This document shows positions 13,101 to 25,100 of a stretch of 64,000 bases of DNA, piece after piece (position 1 is the first letter of the stretch; the number at the start of each line of letters is the position of its first letter). The DNA comes from Trochalopteron elliotii. Lineage: Eukaryota > Chordata > Aves > Passeriformes > Leiothrichidae. Made by a program: the position numbers and the translations under genes. Below the pieces are notes generated by a model. The model worked only from the letters and a program-made list of their open reading frames with translations, ran no database searches and was not told the DNA's origin. The DNA is taken from the NCBI GenBank assembly GCA_024734555.1, contig JANPWX010000443.1, positions 1,474,493 to 1,538,492 of the forward strand, written 5' to 3'.

Positions 13101-16100
13101 CCACTGCTAGCAGAGAGGTAATTGTGCTTCTTTCTGAAGTGACTTTATTTACATTTTATACCTCCTTTTTCCCTGTATGTAGCAGCTCCTCTGGAGCAGG
13201 TTGCACCTGCACACTTGGGTGATCAATTCAGTTTTTACTCTTGGCATCCAGTTTCCTGTTGGAGATTCTGGGCAGTTTTCAGGCCTCTTCCATCCTCATT
13301 ACACAGTTCCACAAAGCAAAAGGATGGGGTGGTGTCCTTCAGAGCCTTCTCTGCCACCTGTCCCTACCACAGGGCTGGTTCTGGTGCTGTTTGCAGCTTT
13401 GTCTGCACTGCAGGCAGAGGTTGTTTGTTGGCTCCATGTCAACATCATGTAAAAAGTGGGAATAGAAGCCTCTGTCCCTGATCCCAGAAGCTTTTGGAGC
13501 CATCTGAGCATCCCTTCCAAAGGAATAGCTGGGTCCTGTGACAGAAAATTCCCATTTGCCAGGTGTGATGTGGGGAAAGAGAGGAGGGAGCCTTCCTGTG
13601 TGCCTTTCCAGGATTCAGATTTCCACTGGGAATTTTGCCATCTGCAGCACCCAGCAGGAGCAGTGATGCAGAATTCCAGGTGCAGGCTGGGTGCACTGAT
13701 AGAAAATCTCACCAAATGCTACAATTTTCTGCTTGAAAATGGAAAGCTTTGAATAGGACTGAGGAGAGAGGCGAGAAAAACAAACCATACAATTATTCTA
13801 CCTAATTTTTATTACAGCACTCGTGTGGGATTTTATGTAGATTGTGTTATAGTCTTTCTTTAGCTGCTTAGCCTGGTGTTATAAATCCAGCCAGGTTTAA
13901 ACTCTGTATTTCTTCTCATTTCTTTTCAACAGAATCCCTGTATAACTTAAGGGAGGAGAACAGGCAGCTGAGAAAAGCTCACCAAGACATTCACACCCAG
14001 CTCCAGGATGTCAAGGTAGGCTTTGCTCTGAGGAGAACTTTAATGATCATTAGGAAGAAATTTTCCCAAGGCAAACTGTGCTGTAGTTTCTGTTATGTGG
14101 AAAAAAGGAGAGGAATAGGCTGAACTGGATTTGTCTTTTGCACTTCAGGTATATGCCCATAAAAAGAAAAATAAAAAGGAAAAAAGATTAGTATAGAAAT
14201 CAGAATTTGGTTTTACAAGTTACAGATTTTTTACAAAATTTACAAAGTTTACAAAGGGTTTTGGTAAAACCCAATGCCTAATGTTTTCCAGCTCTGGTTT
14301 TGTTTTTTTTTTTAATGTTCATCAACATCTACCCCTACTTTTAATTTTATTTTAGTTACACAAATCCTGGCCTCCAAATTGCCTTCCCTGGTGTGCTCAC
14401 TTCCTCTGCCTGTTTAATATGCATTCCACGAGAAATAAAGAAGTGCTTCATTCCAGCTAAGGATTTTCTTTTCAAAATAAATTGAATTATCTTCCTTAGG
14501 TCAAACCCCCCCCCCCCCAGTCCTCCCTAACTGATCTTTAGAATGAACTTTATGTGACACGTGTGATGTTCTTCTTTTCGTGTAGCAACAGCATAAGAAC
14601 TTACTGTCCCAGCACAACGAGCTTGTGGTGACATTGGAAGACCACAAGAGTGCACTAGCTGCTGCTCAGGTCAGAAGGAAAGCAGCTCCTGCCAGCTCTC
14701 AGCTTCCCAAATCTCTGTCTCTGAGTCTCTCCTGGCCTGGCTGGCTGCAGGGTGCTGCATGTGCCTTTGGCATGGGGGTCCCAGGGGTGCATGGCTGCTC
14801 CCCAGGGGCTGCAGCAGCTGCCAGGGGGGCAGAGCAGGCTGTGGGGCAGCCCAGCAGTGCATGTGTGTCCTGGGAAAAGAGTCTTTGCTGTCCTGAGAGC
14901 TGTCAGTGCCTTTCTGTCTCTGTCCTCTCTGATGGAGCTGCTGTCCTGCACTCTGACCTTCACCTTTATCTCTTACACCTGAGTGAAAAAAATCTCTTCT
15001 TGGGTGTCACTGCAAAGGTTGTGGGGCTTTCATGGAATTCCAGAGTGCTCTGGAAAAAGCTCATCCAGTGCCACCTCCTGCCATGGGCAGGGACACCTTC
15101 CTCTATCCCAGGCTGCTCCAAACCCCATCCAGCCCAGCCTTGGACACTGCCAGGGATCCAGCTGCTCTGGGCCATCCACACCAGTGCAGCAGCAGCAGGA
15201 CACAGCTGGAAATGTGTATGGGGGTGTGTAAACTCCAGGTGGAACTCAAATTAGTTTTCAGAAGAGCCAGCAGCATTAAGTTTCTTAAATGTCATTTTCA
15301 AGTGAACTACCCATGAAGCACAAACTGTTGCAGGCTCAGTCAGCTGTGCCAGTACAAGCTGTGGAGGCCACAGGGAAGCTGAAAGTGGGAGTGATGTTGC
15401 AGCAGAAGGAAGACTTTTGGTGAAAGATCAGAGGGAAAGGCAATGAGGCAGTGGGAAGTTATTTTTATTCCTGACTGATTTTCTTCATTTAGGCATTTTC
15501 ACAGTCCACAAAATCGTTAGCAGCATTAAAAACATTGAATCTTTTTTTTTTCCCCCAGTTCTGCTTGTTGTGCCTGTCAATATTAGATATTCAGTTTTAG
15601 ATACTAAAAAAATAGGGAGAGATCAGCAAGGTCCCTCACAGACTGAATATCTGAAGAATCATAATCTGCTGTACTAAACCACACTGGCAGCTCATTTTGA
15701 GCTCTTCTCCCACGTGGAGGGGCTGATTTAAGGTTCACCAAACCCAAAGGGAAGCTCCCCACACTCCTGGCTTTGATTCAGTTCTTTAATTAGACAGCCT
15801 GTGTCACACAGAGCCTCTCTGTCTGCAGTCAGGGTGTGACATTTGTCCTGTGGGGACCCTCCAGAGAAGGGTCTTGCACATGCCTTGAAAACAGAGGATA
15901 TTTCACACCTTTGTGTAGTTTCTCCTGCAAACCAGCTGCAGAAAGTCCCCAAGGGATTCTTTGCCAGCTCCATAAATGACCCCTCTGTTTCTAGGTGTAT
16001 TCTAAACATTGAACAGCAATAGTCAATACTGCACTAACCTGAATCTTTAAAGCCTTTTGGTCTTTGTGCTTTTTTTCCCAGCCAGGCAGATTAATTAAAT

Positions 16101-19100
16101 ATTTTAATAAACCCTGTTTTCTGCCACTCTCAGCACCTTTTAAGCTGTGGCCTGGAATCAGAATGTTCAGTTTAGTGACTCTGCAGTAGGACAGAGGACT
16201 TGAATTCTGATCTGGATGGGCACTATTTAAATATCATGGAATGGTTTGGGTTGGAAGGGACCTTAAAGCTCATCTAATTCCTCCCCCTGCCATGGGCAGG
16301 GGCACCTTCCACTGTCCCAGGTTGCTCCCAGCCCTGTCCAACCTGGCCTTGGACATTTCCAGGGATGGGGAGTCCACAATCTCTCTGGGCAACCTGTGCC
16401 AGGACCTCACCACTCTTATAGTAAAGAATTTATTCTTAATATCAACTCTCAACCTTCCCTCCTTCAGCTTAAGGCCATTCCCCCTTGTCCTGTCCCTCCA
16501 TCCCTTGTCCCCAGTCCCTCTCCAGCTCTCCTGGAGCCCCTTTAGGCCCTGCAAGGGGCTCTGAGCTCTCCCTGGAGCCTTCTCCTCTCCAGGTGAGCAG
16601 CCCCAGCTCTCCCAGCCTGACTCCAGAGCAGAGGGGCTCCAGCTCCAGGAGATCTCCCCAGCCTCCTCTGTATCATTCCAACATATCCCAGTGTGTTCAT
16701 CTCTCTGCATGGGCACCAAATGGTGACAAAAAAAAAAAAAACAATCAGAGACCTGAGTATTAGCTTTATGTTCAGTAAATACTCCTTTTGTCTCTGAAGT
16801 TTTTCCTCTCCAGCAGTTAATCAGGGAGCATCCCCTTGGTCTGACAGGAGTAATCACTGTGCACTCTGCTTTCCCTTTAGGCCATTCTGTTTTAGGGGTC
16901 CATAGGCTTGTGGAGGTTCTTAAACACACCCACACCTCCCCTGGAGCAGCAGGGAAAGTCTCTGGTGTGGCACCTGTTGTGTTTGCTGCTGGTCAGCTTT
17001 TATACACCCTGCACACCCCAAAAAATCCACTTTAATTGGAAATCTTCCTGCTGCAGAGCCAGGGATTGGGGTACCAACCCTGCTGGATTTTCTTTAAAGC
17101 TCCCTGATCCTGTCTAAAGTTAACCAGCAAATCAAATTCCAGCATTTTACTGTTGCATTTCAGGAAGCCTTTAGAAATTTACATTTTCCTTCTACTTCTT
17201 TTTTTCCCTTCTGTTTCTCCCCTTGCTTTTCACCACTGTGACTTTCTTTGCCTCAGTTCCGTATGTTGGCTGTTGTCTTGTCTAACACCTGTCTAAATGT
17301 TGAGCACTTGGCATTTTCATGACACGTAGATGTACTTTAAAACTTCTGTTTCTGAAAGAACTGCACTTCTTTCTACCAGCAAAGGAGAAGTTGTGGTGCT
17401 CTCGACTTCCCTGACTTTGGTCTGCCAGGAAAGCTGCATCATCCCCTTCTGACACTTCTCCTGCTTGGCATGAATAAAACAACTCCTCTTCTTTGTCCCA
17501 CAGAGATGGTTTTGATACACTTTGTATGCATGTGCACTTTGAAAAGATCCTGGTGGATCAGTGTCATCTAATGTTTGGAGGAAAAAAAATACATTTTAAT
17601 ATTTCTCCTCCCTGGAATATCAAGTTTTCTACCACGTGTCCTGCCAACGGCTTCACTCCAAGGTGACTGCATTTGACTAAGAAATTAATTTGGACACTCT
17701 GTAATTAACGTGTTGGCTTTAGACTCAGGTGGAGGAATACAAACAGCTGAAGGACACCCTCAAAAAGATCCCGAGTTTCCAAGAGCCAGAGAAGGTGGAA
17801 GGAGGGAATGAGCAGCCCGAGGTGCGGGGCCCGTCCCCCCAGAGCCGCCCCCCGGAGCAGCGCGGGGCTGGGGCTGAGCAGCAGCACCAGGTAAAAACCT
17901 CACACACCCCAGGAATGGCTCTGATTCACCAAAATGTGCTCAGTGTCTCTTAGGAGTGTGTGTGTGTGTGACTGTGCACCTTTGTCAGCTCTGGAGGAAA
18001 GCAGTGAGGAGTGGTTTAATTGTTGAGTAGTAAGAAAATCTATTCACGGTGGTCTTTTCTCACCTGACTAGTTCACTTTTAAGTGTATTTATGCCAGCTG
18101 TTTTAAGAAGTTTCTCAAAATGTAAATTTTCTTTAAATAAAAAATGTAAAATTTTAGCTATCTCAAGTGTTCCAGAAAGCTTTTAGAAGTTGTGAAGAAA
18201 TTTTTATTTTATAAGGTTCCAGTGGCACACTGAAGTTCAGTGTATTTAAAATTGGCACACCAAGGCTTAAGCAGAAAATGTGTAATCTGGAAGTTATGAA
18301 AAACCAGTTGTGATTTTGTTTTACAAGAATTTTTGGCCAGCAGAACCTACAAGAAATAAAAATCATGGAATCATTTAGGTTGGAAAAGAACTTCAAGATC
18401 TTCGAGTCCAGCTGTGAACCCAGTTCTGCCAAAGCCAGCACTAAACTGTCTGTCTAAAACACAAAGCTGGCTTTTCAGAAGTGTGAGAGTTTTTATTCCA
18501 CTTCAGCTAAAATGAGGCTTAGCTTTGTGGTGGAACTGTACAACACCTTGTGTAGCTGTGCAGCCACAAACCAGGTGATGACCCCACTTGGCAGGAGGAG
18601 CTCATTCCAAGCCAGGCATTTGGCCCTCCTGACAGCAGCTCTGGGCTGGGATAAAAGATCCAAGATCCTTGGCTCTTTTCAACTGAAATCCACAAATGTG
18701 TTGCACACACATAATCCTGTGTCTGTTTTGCAGAACGAGAAGCCAAATGAGAGAGAAGAAATAAACAGCCAGGAACAGGCCAGGGCTGAGCCTTTCCACG
18801 TGCAGGGAAGGGCTCACGAGGGCCAGAATGCCAAGGAGCTGAACATCCAGGAGCAGAGAGAGGCTGGAGAGGATGAGGAGCAGAGGGCAGAGCAGATGGA
18901 AGAAGAACGTAAAAAGGAGCTGGAAGAGGAAGAAATGGAGCAGGCAGGGCAGCCTGAGCACCTGGAGGAGGAACAGGACCAGGTCCCAGAGGAGCACGAA
19001 TGGAAAAAGCAGGAACAGAAGGAAGAGGAAACCAACATGTTGGGTGATCACCTGCACTCAGAGGTAGGGAGCTCTTTCCTCAGTGATTAAATCTGCTCTT

Positions 19101-22100
19101 TAAATGGAGCCTTCTCTTATCACTGCTGGCCTGGTACTGCTGTCACCTATTTCTAGACAAAGCTTTTATAGAGAGTTTGGGATTCAGAGCACTCACTGTT
19201 TTTTAGATAAAATTACTGTCACATTTATGGAAAATTAGGGATTCAAAGCACTTGGATGCAATAGGATTCAGGCTCAACTTGAGCACACTTGTACTGCAGT
19301 GCTGGCCAGATCTTAATGAACATTAATTCTGCTGATAAAAAGCAACAGATGGAAAAACAAAAAAAGAGCAGCAGACTGAATCCTGTCTCCCACTTTAAAC
19401 CTGAGGCCCGTGGTAGCTGATGAAGAACTCAGCAGGTAAAAGGGAGGCTGGGATGGAGAGCTGCTCTGCTTTGGTAACTTGATGCATCCCAGCAAATTGC
19501 AGAGTGTTTCCTTGTCAGAGGTACCTGCCTTGTGCAAACACACTGCCAGCTCAGTGCTCACTGTTGTTTGACAGGGAATTTTAACTGCCAGGCAAACATG
19601 ACTAAAATAGCCAGGGGAAATCAGTGTACAGCTCTAAATAAAACCAGCAAATCCTGGATTTACATCCTAGATTGGATCTGCAGTGGAAAATGTATTTCAC
19701 TGGTCTCACTTTAGGCTTTGTAAACACTCTGTGTCCTGGCAGATTAATTGTGTCACTCTGGTGTAATGAGAAGCTGTTGCTGAAGAGCTGAAGAGGTGCA
19801 GAGGGTCAGAGCAGCAGCAATGGGTTAAGCTGTGAAACTGGAGTTAGTCTAAGTTATTGCTGAGTATAAAAAGATGTGCAGTGTCTCACTTAAGGCTAAA
19901 AGCAACTCCCCCTGAGATTACCACTTAAATCAGTGGGAACTTTTGCTGTCTCATCAGTCATCAAAACCTCCTTTTACTGTGTAATATGTTGGGAGGTTTA
20001 TTATTATTTATAGGAAAAGCATGGCTTTCCTGAGCCCACAATCTCCTTTCTTCCCTGTGTACTCCACAAACACCCCAACACTTCCAGTCTGTGTTCAAAA
20101 AAACGTTTTAACTCCAAGCAGGGACACAAAAACTTTTAAATCACTTTGCTGTGATTGCACAGAGCTTGTGTTTCCCTCTGGACAGGTTTGTCCCTGCTCG
20201 TTTCCCATCACTGAGAGGATGATTAATCTGTGACTAACACATTTCTGTGACAGGTAATGCCAACAGAGAGACAGAAAGCAGCTTATGAGCAGCAGCTGGA
20301 GCAGCAGCACCTTGGAGCCAGGAGAGCAGAGGAGGCCAAGCAGCTGAGGCAGCAGCAGGAGTCCCTGCACCAGCAGAGGCTGCGAGGGCAGCTCCTGAGG
20401 CAGCAGCAGCTCCAGGAGAGAGAGCTCCAGCTGCAGAGACAGGCAGAGCAAGGGGAGAAACTCCACAGAAACAGCCTCAGGTTCAACTCTCCCTCATGCC
20501 TTTGTTGTGCTCTGGGTTTTGTGTTGTCAGCTTTGTTCTGCTCCCTTGTGCCTGAGGGCACATTTCCAGGGGGTCCTGTGGGCTAATTCCTTGAAGAGCT
20601 GGAGGTTTGTTCCCTAAAATTCAGAGTCCTGACTTGACTCTGTGCCTGACCCATATCCTTCAGGACACACAGAGACACACAGCACAAAGTCAGTGTAGCA
20701 GCACAGGAAAGTCTCTGTTCTGTCAAGCATTTCTCAGGAAAGGTGATGTGAGAAAATACCAGATAATAGAGCATGAAACTGGGGCCTGTTCTGGCAGCTG
20801 CTGAGAGAGGCAGAGCTGCAGGTGGGGGGTTTGTTTATTAAAGCAGAAAACACATTTTGAAACTGAAATGATGCTTGGCTTTTAATGTTCTCAGCCAACA
20901 GGCTCATTATGATAACATGGACCAGGACATTGTACAAGGGGAGGAAGAGCAAGGTATTCAGGAAGAGGAAGGAGGTAAGAGAGAATTGCTGTCCCTGCCA
21001 CGCTCACAGGCTCCCTGTGTACTGCCTTGCATGGGAGACTTTAATATTCATTTCATATCCAGATTGGATTCAAGTGAAACATAAACTTGCAATTTAAAAC
21101 CAGAAGCTCAAATAACCATGGCTAAACTGAGTGAGTGAAATAGAGGAATTACCAAAGATCATATCCACATTCCTGAAAGGAAGAGTGTCCTTTGGACTGA
21201 GGTGTTATCACCAGGCTCTGTGGATCTTAGTTATATTCCTCGCTTTGCCTATAGGTTTGTTTGATCTCTTTAAGTTACAGAATCATGGAATTGTTTGGAT
21301 TGGAAGGAACTCATCTCATTCCACACCCCTGCCATGGACAGGGACACCTTCCACTAACCCAGGTTGTTCAATGCTCCATCCAGCCTGGTCTGATCTTTTA
21401 ATTTCTATTTCCTATTAGAAGTAACTCAATTCTGTGAGCATTATCTGTGTATGTAGAGCACGTGTAAAAGCACGTGTGGAACCTTGTCTGTAGGAGACTT
21501 TTAAAAGGATAACCAATAATCACCTAAAAAATTCCTCAGCTTATGAACACGACAACCAGCACCAGGATGAAGGTGAAGATGATGATCAGAATAATGCAAA
21601 TGAGCAGCAAGAAGCAGAACATCAGGCAGAAAATCAGCAGGCTGATGAATCAGTAAGTATGAATTAAGATGCTGAGGGTTGCAGTGTTACTGAAGTGAGA
21701 ACCCACAGGTCTCGTCTGACATAATTGCACCTTACAGAAATGAGATAAGCAGAGGTCTGCTAGGAAAGACAGGCTTGACAGTTGAAAACACATCTAAAAT
21801 CTATTTAAAGGTGTCCTTAACTCATTTGGGAAGAAATAAAAGGAGAAAGCTTCCTTGTTGGAAGCGAGGTGTTTATTTCCACGTTCCTTTGATCTGTGCT
21901 TTCGGTGGAATAAAGGATTTGGTCTTAGCTGAGACTTGAACAGGGACATTTGGCTTCAAAAAATACCAGCAGCACCCAGTCAGAATGAGAGGGGTTGGTA
22001 TTTTTCATGCTGTCATTGATGAAAGGCCAGCTCTGGGGCCAGTGTAGCCAGCTGGAGTCAGTACAGAGGTGTGAGGTGCTGAAAGAGGCTGTAGGTCAGC

Positions 22101-25100
22101 ACTGAGCTGAGCCCTGACATGGACTGCACAGAGATCTGGGGCAGGAGAATCACCCTGTGCCTTCCCCCAGACTCCAGCTTACCTGGTGCTGTCAGCATCA
22201 AGTGCATCTCCCTCACTCCCCTCCCATTCAGCAAATCAAGATGTTCAGTGAATATTTTTAAGGGATCTTTAACTTGTTGTCTATAAAGGTAGAAAACTGC
22301 TTTTATGAAATGATAAGCAGAAAATGCTCCTTTTCTGCATGGCAGAAAATGTTTTGTTTCCATGTAGACACAGCCAAGGTGAACAGAGCAGGACAGGCTG
22401 ATACTGAGTGATGCCAATGTGAGCATTAAACCCTTATCTTTGTTCACATGGCCTTATCAGGCTCTGTCAGCTGGTCAGTAAACACAGGTTGTTCAGCACC
22501 TCTGGGACAGAAGTGCTCACATTCTGTGGGTTTCAGCACACAGGCACCTGCACCTCTGTCCCTGTTCACTGCTGAGGTACCTCAGTGACCCCTGACCCTG
22601 CAGAGATTCCAGCTGGTGCCAGTGGGGATGGAGCTGCCTCTGACAGCCCATGCTGCTGTTCTCTCAAGGGAAATGCAACTGGACCATGAGCTAGAAGTGT
22701 CTAACACTCACTCCTGTGAATTGCAGAAGGCAGCCATGGAAGATGTGAATCCTGCTGATGACCCCAATAATCAGGGAGAAGATGAGTTTGAAGAAGCTGA
22801 GCAAGAGAGAGAAGAAAACCTTCCTGATGAAAATGAAAAGCACAAGGAAACGGGTCAGAAACAAGGACACCCAGGAATGGAGGAGCACTTGGTGGTGGGT
22901 AAAGGCAAAAGAGGCACCCCTGGGGCTCCTTCAGGAGGTTAAAGCTGCACATTTCAACTCTGTTGGAGCTGTAAACTCCTCCAGGCACAGAGAGTTTGAA
23001 TTTTTATGGCTTTGGTCTTCAGTGGGGTGAATATTCCACTCTCTTCCTGCTTAGTATGGAAAGTCTTGCTTTATTCTGTGAAATGATTTTTCTTATATTC
23101 ATCCTGCTATTTTTTAATTGAGGGCAATTTTAAATCACAGAGCTGGGCTCTCACTGCTGCTAATGAATGCACTAAAACTTCTCCTGCCATTATTGTTACT
23201 TTAGCCTTACAGAGAGCTTTAGTTCCAGAACAGGAAGCTTTAATCTTCAGCCCTCTGGTTATTAGGCAAGCTCACAGAACTGAATTTTTATGTGATCTCT
23301 GTGCAGATGGCAGGAAATCCTGACCAGCAGGAGGATAATGTGGATGAACAATACCAGGAAGAGGGAGAAGAGGAGGTAAGAACACAGACCCAAGGCAGGT
23401 GTAGGCTCAGGCAGCAGAGCACAACTCCATTAACATTCAACCTTGGTGTTTTTTAGAACTGCAGGATTCACTTTGTGTGACTTTAGCAAACCTGGGAAGT
23501 CTTTGCCATTACTCTGCTGTCCCCTTCTGGATACACTCTGGGTTACTCATGTTCCTGTGCTGCAATCCATTAGTCTTCCATGCCACACAGCATTAATTGT
23601 GCAATAATTGAAAAGATTAAGCCTTTCACAACACAAGGAAAAATTCCTGGAAACCTCAAGGTCACAGAAAACCTCATTAATCTCTAATCACACACTGCAG
23701 TTCTGAGCAAACTGCTTCCTTGGCCATTTACTTACTCTTTAGCTCTGACTTTGATTTATCTGTGCTCCTCCTGAGCCATCCAAGCTGCAGTTCATGGAGT
23801 TGCTCAGGAAGCTGACAGGACTTGGAGCTGGAGGAGAGAGGGAGGGAAGGGACTTTTTCCTTCATGTGCAGGCACCACCCTGAGCCACCCCACAGCCCCT
23901 CAGCAGTACCTGATCAATCCCTATCTCTGCTTCCAAAAAAAGCCCTGGAATTGGCTGCTGTCACTCCCTCGTGGGGAGCACTTTGGATTAGCTGGGATGC
24001 ACTGAGCATTCACCAGTGCAAAATGCTGCTGCTCACATCCAGGCAGGCCACTGGGAGCTGGGCAGAGCTGGCCTTTGGCAGCTGCTCTTTGGCTTCCAGG
24101 AAGCAATTTATACCCACCTCATAAAGGATGTGCCCACTGTGCTGAAGGGAAGAGGGAGCAGGGATGGAGTGAGCAATTAAGAGAGAAAAGAGATGTGCAG
24201 TGGGGATCAGTTTCTTTAGCAGGTGGACTCAGATATTATCCACTGCTGTTCACATCTTCCCCAAAGTGATCCTGGTGTGATGGATCCCTCTGACCCAGCT
24301 CACAGGACACTGTTTGGAGCAGAGCAGCACTTCCCAAAAGGAAATCAAGTTTACTTCAAAACATTCCTCTTCCAAATTTGCACATGACATGGGAAGTGAG
24401 GCAGAGTGCTGACAGAGCAGAAAGGAATGAGAGATCCAAAAGCTGAACACCAGATTCAGCAGGACCTGCTCTCTCCCAGGAGAGCATTGGAAGAGATTGT
24501 GAGAATTGTGTTTAAAAGTTAGATGCTCTCAGAGGAAGTGAGTTTCCTGAGTGTTGGGTGGTTATGGTTCTTTTTATCCTCCTTTAACCTCTCCCTGCTC
24601 TCTTCTCCCTTCATTAGAATCTTTGTCCTGTAAAAATATCACTGTGGAAATGTGCCCAGTTGTGCCACAAGCCACTCTCTGGAAGGCAGTTAAACCACAC
24701 AGAACATCTCCTGTGCTTTGCAGGTGCAGGAGGATCTGACTGAGGAGAAGAAACGAGAGCTGGAGCACAATGCTGAGGAGCCCTATGGGGAAAACGAGGA
24801 AAATGTGAGTCCTGTGCAAGGCCAGGGCTCAGGGACAGGATCAAACCCTGCCCACAGCTGGTCATGGCACAGGGATGTGACATAATAATTCTCCTGCCTT
24901 GCTTTGGATCATACAGTTAACATTTCATGCTGTCTCAGCTTCCTTTAGCTCACCCTTCCATCCCTTTGTCAGTTCTTGCTCCCTGGAGGCTTTGAAAAAT
25001 CTTTGTTTTTTTCCTGTTTCTGCCCATCAGCTCTCACAACTCCCACAGTGAAAATCATTTCATTGCCCTAAAATAAGCTGTAAGGAAATTGGCATTGAAT

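Noticed and set aside
14625..15254. 209-codon + strand open frame
   Set aside because: It starts inside a true GOLIM4 exon and reads through the donor into intron and a CR1 fragment.
16270..16935. 221-codon - strand open frame
   Set aside because: It overlaps the CR1 copy and its recognisable part is the CR1 polyprotein tail, not a host gene.
18602..19057. Leu/Phe/Ser-rich 151-codon - strand frame
   Set aside because: It is the antisense shadow of the Glu-rich GOLIM4 exon at 18,734-19,063.
20095..20466. 123-codon - strand Leu-rich frame
   Set aside because: Antisense of the Gln-rich GOLIM4 exon at 20,254-20,480; CAG/CTG codons read as Leu on the other strand.
22616..22726. 5' extension of the GOLIM4 exon at 22,727
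   Set aside because: The frame is open upstream, but a good acceptor (ttgcag) and the conserved protein order place the exon start at 22,727.
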